This document shows, one piece after another, positions 54,978-64,000 of a DNA stretch of 64,000 nucleotides. Numbering within the stretch: position 1 is the stretch's first letter; each line of letters begins with the position of its first letter. The stretch lies in assembly GCA_965220365.1 (NCBI GenBank), contig OZ244823.1:3100001-3164000 (forward strand). Direction: 5' to 3'. The notes beneath the pieces were generated by a model that ran no database searches, was not told the DNA's origin, and saw only the letters and a list, made by a program, of their open reading frames with translations. This stretch comes from Bin80 sp965220365. Lineage in GTDB: Bacteria > Bacteroidota > Rhodothermia > Rhodothermales > Bin80. The position numbers and the translations under genes are program-made.

Positions 54978-55395
54978 CGTGTCGACGTTTTACGTAGACG
55001 AGTGCCTCGACAGCAACGATTTTGTTAAACCGCTACAGGATGCTGGATTAGAAATCGTTCGACATAGGGATATTCTGAGCCACGGTGTCCCTGACGAGGT
55101 TTGGATTAAAACAGTCTCTGAGGCGGGATATTTCGCGTTAACCAAAGATTATGTGATTGCCCGAAACGCATACCAGACTACACTTGTCATGGATAGTGGC
55201 TTAGGCTTATTTATTGTTCGCTCCAAGAATAGCACGCACTCTGAAAAGGGGCAGTTAGTAGTCCGAAACATGCAAAATCCACTCAGATTCATCAATAAGA
55301 ACTACCGTCCGTACATCGCAACAACAACCGGCTCAGGGGTGCAGGGTCGCAGGCCGAAAGACAGGACCTGGGGACAGAAATATGCAAAAACATAG
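54964..55395 (+). CDS. PIN-like (DUF5615) toxin
   Basis: 143 residues. An acidic PIN-like core: TFYVDECLDSNDFVKPLQDA, GVPDEVWIKTV, LTKDYVIARNA. The DUF5615/VapC45-type family pairs with DUF433 antitoxins and is a likely ribonuclease. The C-terminal tail RRPKDRTWGQKYAKT is basic. Confidence 0.75.
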   Translation: MLHANVSTFYVDECLDSNDFVKPLQDAGLEIVRHRDILSHGVPDEVWIKTVSEAGYFALTKDYVIARNAYQTTLVMDSGLGLFIVRSKNSTHSEKGQLVVRNMQNPLRFINKNYRPYIATTTGSGVQGRRPKDRTWGQKYAKT

Positions 55396-55440
55396 TCACT
55401 TTCTTCTCCCAGGCAATGTGCAACGTCACATATGATAGGT

Positions 55441-55956
55441 TTACTCGTAATTGTTGTTAGACAGCTTTCGAACCGTGAAAGGTATGGTCGAATCATTGAG
55501 CTTCAGCGTGTAGTGACCCTGGACAAAGCCACCCTCCAACATCAGATATAGCCGATAGGGACGACGGACGGTTGCACATACACGTGATTGGCCGCGGCGC
55601 ATCTGCAATGTAGCCGTGATGATATTCCCCATCCTCTCCTGATCAAAAGCATGTAATTCCATACATGCATCCGGCAAACTGCCCTTGACCAAGATCTCCA
55701 CTGCCACGGTGTCCCGCTCCAAATGGAACGGCTCTGGTCGTACAATTACACGTTCAAAGGTTGCAGGAAAGTAGGTGAACGTACGCTCCTGTTCAGGCAC
55801 ACTGATCATGACCGTGCGATACCCATCCGGTGGTAATCCTTCGTACCGGTGTCCGAACCGCAGATCCGATTCTGTAGACGTTGCAGTATTGGATCCGCTG
55901 CAAGCCATCACATACCCGAGCAGGAGCACAGTGAGTGTCACAAATCCTGTCTTCAT
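55441..55956 (-). CDS. Hypothetical lipoprotein
   Basis: 171 residues with a lipobox (YVMAC at about 15-19). No domain recognised; the rest is beta-rich (YFPATFERVIVRPEPFHLER). Its start overlaps the rsfS stop by 4 nt, so it is read with rsfS. Confidence 0.7.
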   Translation of the reverse strand: MKTGFVTLTVLLLGYVMACSGSNTATSTESDLRFGHRYEGLPPDGYRTVMISVPEQERTFTYFPATFERVIVRPEPFHLERDTVAVEILVKGSLPDACMELHAFDQERMGNIITATLQMRRGQSRVCATVRRPYRLYLMLEGGFVQGHYTLKLNDSTIPFTVRKLSNNNYE

Positions 55957-56387
55957 GAATGAAGCAGAACCGCAGGCCCCTCATCGACCTTTTCTATCGG
56001 CGCATCGCTCCACAGCCGCTCAAGGTCATAGAATTCGCGTCTCTCAGGGGTAAATATGTGAATAACTAGGTCCACATAATCAAGTAATACCCACTGGCGG
56101 TGCTCCGTGCCTTCAATATGCCATGGAACCTCCTGACATTCACTCTTGAGTCGTTTCTCAACACCCTCTGCGATGGCCTTAACCTGGATGTCCGATGTGC
56201 CTGAGCACAGGATAAAATAGTCAGCAATGCCACTGGCCTCGTGCATGTCCATAATGACCACATCTGAAGCTTTCTTTTCCTGTATGGCTGTCAAAGCCTC
56301 CTGTGCAAGAACCTGCACGGATATAGGACTTAGCCGCTTCTTGTTCGGCGTGGCAGAAGATGTGACCAAAGATGGCTCAGTTATCAT
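55953..56387 (-). CDS. rsfS: Ribosome silencing factor RsfS
   Basis: 144 residues from ATG 56387 (the longer frame back to 56528 is in the preceding gene). The Iojap/RsfS motif KKASDVVIMDMHEASGIADY, then FILCSGTSDIQVKAIAEGVE and HRQWVLLDYVDLVIHIF. It blocks ribosomal subunit joining via uL14 under starvation. The start overlaps the LytR_C gene by 11 nt. Confidence 0.9.
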   Translation of the reverse strand: MITEPSLVTSSATPNKKRLSPISVQVLAQEALTAIQEKKASDVVIMDMHEASGIADYFILCSGTSDIQVKAIAEGVEKRLKSECQEVPWHIEGTEHRQWVLLDYVDLVIHIFTPERREFYDLERLWSDAPIEKVDEGPAVLLHS

Positions 56388-56898
56388 TATCTGAGTCTTG
56401 AATGAGAGAAGTACTTTGGGGATCTGAAAACGGAGGGATGACCCCATAATCCTTACCAAGAATGATGGAGACATCCAGATGAAATTCACTGCGTACATCC
56501 TGTTGGACACGCTCAGGTGGCAGACCAAGAGATGCAGCGACCTGCTGGGCGATTTCCAGATTGCCGATCCGATCTATAACGATCGTTTGCCCAACATCAA
56601 AGGATGGATGATTTCCCACGCCCACGACATCGTATCCTTTTGAGCGCAGGTACGTCCGCATTCGTTCAGCTACGCCGGAGACACCTACCCCATTACGAAC
56701 CTCAACCTGATAAATATCCATGGGGGCCGGGGTTTCAATCTCAGTAGTACTAATGGAAGAGGCGACCTGAACGGGAAAGACCGCTTCCTTTACCAAGGGA
56801 ATGTTCACCAGCGAAGACACGGCCAGTACGGCGACGACAAGCACCAATAGACCCGAGAAAATATAAAGACCAAATACCTTCAGTCGGTTCATGCACAC
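56377..56898 (-). CDS. LytR C-terminal domain membrane protein
   Basis: 173 residues: one TM helix (10-31) and a periplasmic LytR_C domain (YQVEVRNGVGVSGVAERMRT, GQTIVIDRIGNLEIAQQVAA, LDVSIILGKD). Often encoded beside rsfS in Bacteroidota, perhaps for envelope assembly. Confidence 0.85.
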   Translation of the reverse strand: MCMNRLKVFGLYIFSGLLVLVVAVLAVSSLVNIPLVKEAVFPVQVASSISTTEIETPAPMDIYQVEVRNGVGVSGVAERMRTYLRSKGYDVVGVGNHPSFDVGQTIVIDRIGNLEIAQQVAASLGLPPERVQQDVRSEFHLDVSIILGKDYGVIPPFSDPQSTSLIQDSDNDN

Positions 56899-56913
56899 TC
56901 CAACCGTACGGTA

Positions 56914-57441
56914 CTAAAACCAGAAACCCCTTCTATAGTGTCCAATGTGTCGATGATTATACCCGTAGCCATAGGGTCCATATCCCATCATGCCATGATA
57001 TGCATAGGGATCCTGTCTGATTTGAAAATGAAACTGGACACGCTCGGACGGCTTCCACGCTACTTCAGCATTACGTAAAAAGATCTGCGGGTGCTGCTGT
57101 CCAAATCCAGCCTCCCGGGCAATCTGATTCTGAGGAGAATAAGCAACTGCAACGTCCATTCGCGCAGCTAGTTTAGGACTGAACTGCCAAGCCATCGTGT
57201 TTGTGTACATTCCCATTGAATACCCATTACCAGCAAAAGAACCGGCCGTCATTTCGAAGCTATGGCTCATTTGAAAGACGCTGGGGTTAAAGATCCTGTT
57301 CAACAGTGCACCAACCTTGTTTGATGGACTATACAATCTGGTTTGCGGAAACGCATTGGGGACTGTTTCCCGGAACTGCGCATCTGCAGGTAACGCCAGA
57401 AAAGCTATAACAGCAATAAGCAATAAATTCTTATAGGTCAT
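56914..57441 (-). CDS. Secreted or outer-membrane protein, unknown
   Basis: 175 residues with a signal peptide (1-21, cleavage near DAQ), beta-rich body and a Tyr/Gly/His-rich end (MGYGPYGYGYNHRHIG) finishing in an aromatic Phe-Trp-Phe. The terminal Phe suggests an outer-membrane barrel-type protein. No family is recognised. Confidence 0.6.
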   Translation of the reverse strand: MTYKNLLLIAVIAFLALPADAQFRETVPNAFPQTRLYSPSNKVGALLNRIFNPSVFQMSHSFEMTAGSFAGNGYSMGMYTNTMAWQFSPKLAARMDVAVAYSPQNQIAREAGFGQQHPQIFLRNAEVAWKPSERVQFHFQIRQDPYAYHGMMGYGPYGYGYNHRHIGHYRRGFWF

Positions 57442-57559
57442 CGAAGCATATCTTTGTTAAGAAAGATACTGCGGATTCCGCAAATTATCAATACCTGAAG
57501 ATTTCTCTTTTGTTCATGTTTGTACCTATTGAGTAAAGCGCTCGCATACAATTACACCT

Positions 57560-57868
57560 ATGAAGCCTGTATCACCGCGGCAAGTAGTTTCGGAAGAAGA
57601 TCTGGAACCGTTCCGGACGCAGATTGATGAGATAGATCAGAAGATTATAAAGCTTTTGAACGAGCGCTCGTATCTAGCGAATAATATTGGAAAGATAAAG
57701 CAGCAACTGGGACTCCCCATCTATATGCCTGCCAGGGAGAAGGAAATCCTGGAGAATGTGATGCGTACAAATCCGGGCCCCCTCCCCGCTGAAGCTGTAC
57801 GGAGGCTCTTCGAGCGTATCATAGATGAGACGCGCGCACTTGAGCGCCAGAAATATCAGTCTGAGTAG
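57560..57868 (+). CDS. Chorismate mutase (AroQ type)
   Basis: 102 residues. LEPFRTQIDEIDQKIIKLLN, RSYLANNIGKIKQQLG and REKEILENVM give the all-helical AroQ dimer with conserved Arg and Lys in the first helix. Converts chorismate to prephenate. The next gene begins 25 nt later. Confidence 0.88.
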   Translation: MKPVSPRQVVSEEDLEPFRTQIDEIDQKIIKLLNERSYLANNIGKIKQQLGLPIYMPAREKEILENVMRTNPGPLPAEAVRRLFERIIDETRALERQKYQSE

Positions 57869-57893
57869 CCCTAATCTTGGTTATCGCTCCCTA

Positions 57894-58928
57894 ATGATAC
57901 GCAGAGTCTTACTTCTTACATTGAGTATGGGAGTTCTGATTGGAGCGGGAGCGATCTGGCTATTATGGTCTCCCAATACGCCCCCTTTTGAGGGTGATCA
58001 ATCTTTGCATATTCCTCGAGGAAGTTCCTTTGTTGATGTTGTTGATTCGCTTGAAAGTCGGCAATTGGTGAAACACCTTTGGACTTTTCATTTAGTCGCT
58101 CATGCGACGGGATGGAAAGATCAAATGAAGGCGGGGCACTATGTTTTTTCCTCTGAAAAATCGAATATTCACTTGTTACAAACCCTGCGAAAGGGACTAC
58201 AAACCCCGGTATCCGTGAGGATCCCTGCCGGATCCCGACGTGATTGGATCGCTCGTACTGCAGCCGCCAATATGGCATTTGAACCGGAGGATTTTCTTGC
58301 GGCACTCCGTGATACTGCTCTGGCATCAGAGCTTGATACGGATACGCTTCACTTATTCAGCTATATGCTTCCCGAAACTTATCAATTCTACTGGCTTACG
58401 GAAGCAGATGATGTTGTTCGGCATGTCAAAAAGGAGTTCGACAAATTTTTTGAACGTGATTTGGCCGATGAAGCAAACGAACGAAGCCTTACGCGTGACC
58501 AAGTGGTGAGCTTGGCGGCTATTGTCGAATGGGAAACACGTGTAGACGCTGAAAAATCCCGTGTGGCTGGTGTTTATTTGAATCGTCTGCGAAAACGCTG
58601 GCCCTTGCAAGCAGACCCGACCGTACAATATGCACTGATTGAGTTAGAAGGCAATCCGCGCCGACTACTTTATCGCGATTATCGTATTCGTCACCCGTAC
58701 AATACCTACTTATATGCTGGTTTCCCACCTGGACCAGTTACCAACCCCTCTCCATCATCTCTCCGGGCAACTGCTGCAGCAGAAGATCACAACTTTATGT
58801 TCTTTGTCGCCAGTCCTGATGGCGGCCATTCATTCAATGTTGACTTGCGAAGCCACAACAGAGACGCAGCTGTACTAAGGCGTTACCTAGCCAAGCGCAG
58901 ACGTGAACAAGCCAGCTCGGGACGCTGA
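57894..58928 (+). CDS. mltG: Endolytic murein transglycosylase MltG
   Basis: 344 residues from ATG 57894. One TM helix (5-25), a LysM-like part (HIPRGSSFVDVVDSLES), and the YceG/MltG catalytic domain with Glu212 in LAAIVEWETRV, YLNRLRKRWPLQADPTVQYA, and PYNTYLYAGFPPGPVTNPSP. Cuts nascent glycan strands. The start was set past the chorismate mutase end. Confidence 0.92.
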   Translation: MIRRVLLLTLSMGVLIGAGAIWLLWSPNTPPFEGDQSLHIPRGSSFVDVVDSLESRQLVKHLWTFHLVAHATGWKDQMKAGHYVFSSEKSNIHLLQTLRKGLQTPVSVRIPAGSRRDWIARTAAANMAFEPEDFLAALRDTALASELDTDTLHLFSYMLPETYQFYWLTEADDVVRHVKKEFDKFFERDLADEANERSLTRDQVVSLAAIVEWETRVDAEKSRVAGVYLNRLRKRWPLQADPTVQYALIELEGNPRRLLYRDYRIRHPYNTYLYAGFPPGPVTNPSPSSLRATAAAEDHNFMFFVASPDGGHSFNVDLRSHNRDAAVLRRYLAKRRREQASSGR

Positions 58929-59043
58929 TTTCTGAATTTATACACTCAATTCCTGCGCCCTGTACCGCATTCTCTCCGTCATCGCATCCTTGCAGAAGTG
59001 CCGATGGGAAAAACTGACGCTGAACAAGAGAGCAGCGCCAGAA

Positions 59044-59802
59044 CTAATGGACATAACTGCCGGCATTGATATCAATTGACGTGCCCGTGGCATGATCTGC
59101 CAAACCACTTGCCAAGAGTGTAACTACTGGAGCCACATCTTCCGGCTCGGTTAAATCATTCAAAGCAAGATCCCCCAAAATGAATTCTTCGCCGTAGGAA
59201 TCCACTGCATCCTGGGCCATATCTGTACGGACAAAACCGGGAGCCACGACGAAGGCCTTGATCCCATCTTTTCCATAAGCACGAGCAATCGTACGTGTCA
59301 GCGAAACAACCGCCCCCTTTGAAGCTGCGTAACTCATGTACTCGGCTGTATCGCCACGAAAGGCTGCACGTGATGCAATATTGATAATGCGGCCTTCCCC
59401 CTGCGTCTGAAAGTAGCCGATTGCCAGACGACACAAGAGTGCAGTTGCCCGGGCGTTCAGCGCCATCGTCTCCTCCCATACGCGAACCCATGTCCTGATC
59501 GGCTCAGAAGAATGGACGAATTGAGCAATGCCCGCATTGTTGACCAATACATCTAACCGGCCATATGCCGCCATCACGTTTTGCAGAAGCACCTCACAAG
59601 CTTCAACCTGTGATAGGTCAGACTGGAATGCTGCCGCTTGATTACCCAACTCAGAGACAACTGCTTCCGCCTGTGTAATATTCTTGTTATAGTGTACAGC
59701 AACCGTTGCGCCGGCACCTGCAAGACTCGTAGCAATTGCTTTTCCAATGCCACGACTGGCACCGGTGACTAAAGCGACCTTACCTGCAAGCTCAATTTTC
59801 AT
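59044..59802 (-). CDS. Short-chain dehydrogenase (FabG-like)
   Basis: 252 residues from ATG 59802 (an in-frame ATG at 59859 adds 19 residues). LVTGASRGIGKAIATSLAGA at the start, NNAGIAQFVHSSEP, the catalytic YAASKGAVVSLTRT and a C-terminal ATGTSIDINAGSYVH. Closest in shape to 3-oxoacyl-ACP or sugar reductases; substrate unknown. Confidence 0.88.
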   Translation of the reverse strand: MKIELAGKVALVTGASRGIGKAIATSLAGAGATVAVHYNKNITQAEAVVSELGNQAAAFQSDLSQVEACEVLLQNVMAAYGRLDVLVNNAGIAQFVHSSEPIRTWVRVWEETMALNARATALLCRLAIGYFQTQGEGRIINIASRAAFRGDTAEYMSYAASKGAVVSLTRTIARAYGKDGIKAFVVAPGFVRTDMAQDAVDSYGEEFILGDLALNDLTEPEDVAPVVTLLASGLADHATGTSIDINAGSYVH

Positions 59803-59954
59803 TTGACGAGGGGAACATGAATATCCATTCAGGCTCTCTCTTTTGGGAAAGCCATTCAATAGGCTGACGATTGGCTTCTTTGGGTATCACAGCAGTAGGG
59901 GATGTCGTCTAAATTGGCCAGATTACACAAAAATGGTCGTCAATAATCTGCTCT

Positions 59955-60479
59955 CTATGCAGACGGGGCCGCTTTCTCCTTCGGACGACGCCATATTGGC
60001 ACACTGGAACAAGGTTCACCAAACATAACCTTACGGGCCACCTTCTGCAGTTCCCTCGTTGCTCTGGCATAAGCACTTTCTGGGACAATTCCTGAGCCGC
60101 AACCCTTGACTACAACAATTCGGTTGGAAAATTTTGTCCAATCCTCCTGCTCTAATGCCAATGTAAACTGCTCTCGAATTACATCAGCTTTTTTTCCCAT
60201 TGTAATACTCCCTGCATGATCAAGATGCGAAGCAATCAGCATATAAGCCCACATTGGTACTAGTGCGTCTGTACTGCAAAAAAGTGCTACATGGACTCCA
60301 TTGAACGCCTGCCAATCGTCGTATGCAGCGACCTGTGACCGAAATGGCTTCTCCCGCAGAAGAAACCCTCCCTCAAGAAAAGGAGCCAGATCTAGTTCCT
60401 TAATCTCATGTCCTGCCCAGAGCAACTCCAGATCGTAAACTTCAATCCCACTTTGGGCTACACGGTTAACAATTCCCAT
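59955..60479 (-). CDS. DUF2480-family protein
   Basis: 174 residues. DUF2480 is a Bacteroidota-specific family: NRVAQSGIEVYDLELLWAGH, LAPFLEGGFLLREKPFR, VAAYDDWQAFNGVHVALFCS, DALVPMWAYMLIA. The next gene upstream on the same strand is the cysteine desulfurase (5 nt apart), so a link to sulfur or Fe-S metabolism is plausible. Confidence 0.85.
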   Translation of the reverse strand: MGIVNRVAQSGIEVYDLELLWAGHEIKELDLAPFLEGGFLLREKPFRSQVAAYDDWQAFNGVHVALFCSTDALVPMWAYMLIASHLDHAGSITMGKKADVIREQFTLALEQEDWTKFSNRIVVVKGCGSGIVPESAYARATRELQKVARKVMFGEPCSSVPIWRRPKEKAAPSA

Positions 60480-60484
60480 CTGAG

Positions 60485-61630
60485 TTATGCAGCTTGGTTA
60501 TAAAGTCCATCTAAAGCCTTCATAAGTAATTCAGAGGCCTGAAACACGTCTTGCTTGGTTGTCGGACGTCCTAAACTGATTCGCAAGGTCTGTCTGGCCA
60601 CATCATCTCTAATACCCATTGCAGAGAGGACCGCACTGGGCGTGCTCTTGCCGGATCCACACGCACTCCCGGTCCCCACTGCCATTGTACGAATAGACAA
60701 GAGAAGTTTTTCCAGATTCAAATCTGGAAACGATATGCTGCTTGTTTGGGGGAGCCTCTCAGCGCCAGCACCATTAATTTGAACCGCAACCCCAGAACCT
60801 ATCAGGTCGTGTTCAAATTTGTCACGCAAAATGGAAAGGCGCTTTGCATCTTGTTCACACTCCAGTTTCGCCAGCCGAAAGGCCTCACCCATGCCAACAA
60901 TTCCCGGGACATTGTGGGTACCACTACGCTTCCCCCGTTCCTGCCCACCCCCATCAATCAATGGGGCGCACCGTACACGACTACGAACAAACATTGCTCC
61001 TACTCCCTTGGGGCCGTACACTTTGTGTCCACTGCAAACGAGGATATCTACGTCTTCCACCGATATAGGCAGTTTTCCCACCGCCTGTGTCGCATCCGTC
61101 ATGAACGGAATCCCACGTTCCCGAACTAGTCCTGCTATTTCGGAAATCGGCTGTATGACTCCTGTCTCATTATTGGCCCACATAACACATACCAGAATGG
61201 TCTCATCAGTAAGACTGTCCTCCAGGCAATCAAGATCAAGAAGTCCATCTGAATTCACTGGCAAATACGTGACACGCCATCCCTGCTGCTGCAGATGTTG
61301 GCAGGCATGGGTCACTGCGCTATGCTCAGTTTGCACGGTAACGATGTGATTTCCCCGACGGGAACAGACCTCAGCTACACCCTTGATTGCCGTATTAATC
61401 CCTTCTGTCGCACCACTCGTAAAGGTGATCTCACTCGGCCTGGATGCACCGAGACATTGGGAAACTTCCATGCGTGCCTTCTCAACCGCAGCATTTGCGG
61501 TCCATCCGTACATGTGCGCCTGACTGGAAGGGTTGCCATAATGTTCTGTGAAGTATGGCAACATCTTTTCCACGACGCGAGGATCAACTGGCGTCGTAGC
61601 ATTGTAGTCCAAATATATAACCGCAGACAT
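60485..61630 (-). CDS. Cysteine desulfurase (NifS/IscS-like)
   Basis: 381 residues. Class V PLP enzyme: LDYNATTPVDPRV at the N-terminus, Lys203 in CSGHKVYGPKGVGA, and the catalytic Cys324 in GTGSACGSGKSTPSAV. Provides sulfur for Fe-S clusters and tRNA modification. It precedes DUF2480 in a probable operon, and lies next to a tRNA-Glu gene read the other way. Confidence 0.92.
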   Translation of the reverse strand: MSAVIYLDYNATTPVDPRVVEKMLPYFTEHYGNPSSQAHMYGWTANAAVEKARMEVSQCLGASRPSEITFTSGATEGINTAIKGVAEVCSRRGNHIVTVQTEHSAVTHACQHLQQQGWRVTYLPVNSDGLLDLDCLEDSLTDETILVCVMWANNETGVIQPISEIAGLVRERGIPFMTDATQAVGKLPISVEDVDILVCSGHKVYGPKGVGAMFVRSRVRCAPLIDGGGQERGKRSGTHNVPGIVGMGEAFRLAKLECEQDAKRLSILRDKFEHDLIGSGVAVQINGAGAERLPQTSSISFPDLNLEKLLLSIRTMAVGTGSACGSGKSTPSAVLSAMGIRDDVARQTLRISLGRPTTKQDVFQASELLMKALDGLYNQAA

Positions 61631-61744
61631 AACTCAAAGGTCACTCAGGTGCTACCTTCACTCAAAAGATGAGGTTCCAAAACGGCATACAATACCCCGT
61701 ATAAAGGCAACCCTCCGAGGCTACTCCAAGTAGAATGCCCCTTT

Positions 61745-61817
61745 GCCGCGTTCGTCTAGGGGTCTAGGACGCCGGCCTCTCACGCCGGTAACACGGGTTC
61801 AAATCCCGTACGCGGTA
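61745..61817 (+). tRNA. tRNA-Glu (CTC)
   Basis: Cloverleaf of 73 nt: acceptor GCCGCGT with ACGCGGT, anticodon stem CGGC with GCCG around loop CTCTCAC (anticodon CTC, Glu), T arm ACGGG-TTCAAAT-CCCGT. CCA is not fully encoded. Confidence 0.93.
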
Positions 61818-61820
61818 CCC

Positions 61821-62504
61821 TCACTTTTTCCTTGGAAGTACTTGCGGTTCCAGTACGCGATCAATCAGCCCATACTCTTTGGCTTCCTGGGAACTTAGCC
61901 AGTAGTCCCGATCTGCATCCTTCTCAATCGTGTCTGTGTCCTGCCCCGTATGACGTGCCAGGATCTCATACAGGCGTTGTTTCAGCCATAAAATTTCCCG
62001 GGCCTGTATTTCAATGTCCGATGCCTGCCCTTGGGCGCCTCCCAGGGGTTGGTGCAACATAATACGGGAGTTGGGAAGTGCCGCTCGATGCTCTTTCGTT
62101 CCCGAAGCTAACAGTACTGATCCTAAAGATGCGGCTAACCCCACACAAATGGTTGCAACCGGGCACGAAACATACTGAATCGTATCATAAACACCGAGCC
62201 CACTGTATACCAGTCCACCTGGTGAATTGATATAGATATTAATGTCCCGCTCCGGGTCTTCACTAGTCAGATAGAGTAACTGGGCAACCGCCAAGTTTGC
62301 CACTATATCATTGATGGGTGTACCCAGAATAATAATGCGCTCTTTGAGCAGACGGCTGAATATATCATAGGCCCGCTCCCCACGGGATGTTTGCTCAACC
62401 ACCATTGGAACCAAGTTCCCAATGGGCTGATCTCCAAGCCCCTTTTTATAGATACTCTCCGGTAAATGGAGGCTTTTCGAAAACTTGACAAAATCATCTA
62501 CCAT
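61821..62504 (-). CDS. clpP: ATP-dependent Clp protease proteolytic subunit
   Basis: 227 residues. Catalytic triad Ser126 (GLAASLGS), His151 (MLHQPLGG), Asp200 (DADRDYWLS). Standard barrel-shaped serine peptidase. It abuts tig (stop TAG immediately before its ATG), the classic tig-clpP pair; clpX is not directly downstream, where the tRNA and cysteine desulfurase lie. Confidence 0.95.
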   Translation of the reverse strand: MVDDFVKFSKSLHLPESIYKKGLGDQPIGNLVPMVVEQTSRGERAYDIFSRLLKERIIILGTPINDIVANLAVAQLLYLTSEDPERDINIYINSPGGLVYSGLGVYDTIQYVSCPVATICVGLAASLGSVLLASGTKEHRAALPNSRIMLHQPLGGAQGQASDIEIQAREILWLKQRLYEILARHTGQDTDTIEKDADRDYWLSSQEAKEYGLIDRVLEPQVLPRKK

Positions 62505-63803
62505 CTAATCAACGTAATCTGTTGGGGTTGGCGTATTCACGGGGTTCTCCTCTGCTACAATACGCATCATCTGCCATTCGGTGGCAGGGATTTGCTTGAT
62601 CTCAAACTGCTCCGCTAATTCAGCAAGAATTCTCTCTTCAGATGATCCTTCCTGCTCTGCATTCTCATCAGCAGATTCGGAGATTGGGGACTTTTCAGGC
62701 GACGTAGAATCAAACTGTTCCTCTATGGCGGGGCGTAACAGATTCCAGCGTACTTGCTCCCTCATCATATCAGCAAGTTCCTTCCCCGTCGGTGTTTCTT
62801 GGAGAGAGCCAGGTTTTAATGACTTGATCTCTTCCAGGAATTCTACTGGAATTGAGAAGGGATGTAATTCACAGATTCGCTTCTGTACGAGCCCCTCCAA
62901 CATTCTGCGACTTACTTTTTCGCAACTGTCCTCAAGATGCTTCTGCGCCCATCCATTCAACTCCTTAAGTGAATTCACTGAATTATCACTGATTTTTGCA
63001 GCCCACTCATCGTCAATTTCCGGCCAATCGTAGCGCTCGGCCTCTAAAATCTTGACCCGTAAATTCGATTCCGTCGTATCCGTCCGAACCAATCCAGAAT
63101 TATTCTCATTGCCTTCTATAACAAATTCATCTCCAACGGAGTACCCTTTGAAGGTCTCTCCGAACTCAAGATGTTCCGGGCCCATACGTACAGCGGTGGC
63201 ATAATCAAAATACTGCTTCGTTTTCGTCTCCCCCGCTCCTATTAGAACATGTCCTGTTTCACGATCAATGCTTTCGTATTTGAACGTTATTCGGTCAAAC
63301 ATGCCCAAGTCTGTCTCACCAATTTTCTCCTCCGCATTGAGTGATCTGAGGGGCAGATGGCGGGCCATGCGAGTTTTTATGAAATACTGAACGAGATTAT
63401 CCGTCACCTCGGCGACAGGGACTTCAAGCACCTGCCCTGTAAGATCCTTCAATTCGATCTGCGGAAGCACATAAAATTCAATCTGGAGGTGTAAATCTTC
63501 TTCTAGCTTATATTCACGAAAAATTTCACGAGGCTGTCCGACTACGTTATGCTCATCATTTTGTATGACCATATCCTCAAACACTTCCTTGACCAGATCC
63601 TGGACGACGATACCCTCAATTTCGCTCGCATATATGCGCCGAATCATTTTGCGAGGAACATGGCCTGGCCGAAATCCACGCCGCACAGTCACAGACTGCT
63701 GTTTTTTTACCGCCAGCCGCACATCTGTTTCAAGATCCGAGGCTTCTGCCTTGATTTCCAAAACGCGGATCATGTCGCCAGTCTCACGCACAAAGGTTTC
63801 CAT
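62505..63803 (-). CDS. tig: Trigger factor
   Basis: 432 residues. Ribosome-docking GFRPGHVP (43-50), a PPIase-like middle domain (DLGMFDRITFKYESIDRETG, FGETFKGYSVGDEF), and the long C-terminal helical domain. Folding chaperone at the ribosome exit. First gene of the tig-clpP operon. The tail is acidic and Ser/Glu-rich. Confidence 0.92.
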   Translation of the reverse strand: METFVRETGDMIRVLEIKAEASDLETDVRLAVKKQQSVTVRRGFRPGHVPRKMIRRIYASEIEGIVVQDLVKEVFEDMVIQNDEHNVVGQPREIFREYKLEEDLHLQIEFYVLPQIELKDLTGQVLEVPVAEVTDNLVQYFIKTRMARHLPLRSLNAEEKIGETDLGMFDRITFKYESIDRETGHVLIGAGETKTKQYFDYATAVRMGPEHLEFGETFKGYSVGDEFVIEGNENNSGLVRTDTTESNLRVKILEAERYDWPEIDDEWAAKISDNSVNSLKELNGWAQKHLEDSCEKVSRRMLEGLVQKRICELHPFSIPVEFLEEIKSLKPGSLQETPTGKELADMMREQVRWNLLRPAIEEQFDSTSPEKSPISESADENAEQEGSSEERILAELAEQFEIKQIPATEWQMMRIVAEENPVNTPTPTDYVD

Positions 63804-64000
63804 TACGTTGAAGAATGATATTGTTGATCATATTTACTCAGGGCCCTGAAACGCTTTACCTATGCTAATTGTCCCACAAAACTGCACATGCGGAGTAATC
63901 TCCGAAACACCGCTTGGTCCCTTGACTCTGATTTTCTCATCTTCTGGTCTGACACGTATTGAATTCGGGGCGGTATCAAACTATGAATCAGCCGGTACTC

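Noticed and set aside
63861..64000. Open minus-strand frame at the right edge
   Set aside because: Only ~46 codons visible with no motif; cannot tell a gene end from chance.

Overview
The window (64 kb) looks like a chromosomal segment of a Bacteroidota bacterium, most likely a Rhodothermia/Balneolia-like lineage with moderate GC. The evidence is a complete Bat operon (DUF58-BatABCDE), a 2635-residue SprA (type IX secretion), serine palmitoyltransferase, DUF5683 beside ParB, DUF2480 beside a cysteine desulfurase, and few Shine-Dalgarno sequences. The species cannot be named from the sequence alone.

Core blocks: the end of parB with a DUF5683 gene (1-1174); spt plus a GNAT-like acyltransferase, probably sphingolipid synthesis (1502-3925); VanZ-like, rhomboid, purQ and YceI on the minus strand (9612-12217); DUF58-BatABCDE (12333-19565); metY with a CoA-binding protein (23759-25587); a class III aminotransferase and a STAS protein (37722-39485); dnaX-ybaB-recR (39650-42384), with an A10 slippage tract in dnaX; a symporter/SDR/lipoprotein operon containing a 38-codon membrane peptide (42331-45243); sprA-lipB (45390-54177); RsfS, LytR_C and envelope genes, chorismate mutase and mltG (55441-58928); an SDR, DUF2480, cysteine desulfurase, tRNA-Glu, clpP and tig (59044-63803).

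Accessory blocks: (1) 4182-9408 holds a P-loop ATPase, a partial tandem copy of it, an Ala-rich coiled-coil gene, a shrunken tmRNA-like sequence, a phosphoesterase and a HipBA module. (2) 19652-23654 is a ppk2 gene destroyed by an ISL3-family element that was itself hit by an IS66-family element; both insertions keep recognisable terminal repeats and 8-bp target duplications. (3) 25649-37700 is a defence-type island. It holds a cytosine methyltransferase with a GHKL ATPase-nuclease split by an amber codon, a one-TM protein, a fused E2-E1 ubiquitin-like conjugation enzyme split at an A8 tract, a YegP/DUF1508 protein, an XRE-ImmA pair, a dead IS1595-type transposase, and an EcoRI-family methyltransferase with a DUF262-HNH nuclease. 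(4) 54330-55395 is a DUF433/PIN-like toxin-antitoxin pair.

The most unusual candidate system is the DUF1508 + E2-E1 + membrane protein + GHKL-nuclease + Dcm array in block 3. All five genes read the same way, and two are interrupted at single sites that could be decay, phase variation or slippage. All coordinates and motifs were read by eye. Family calls are recognition of motifs, not database results.
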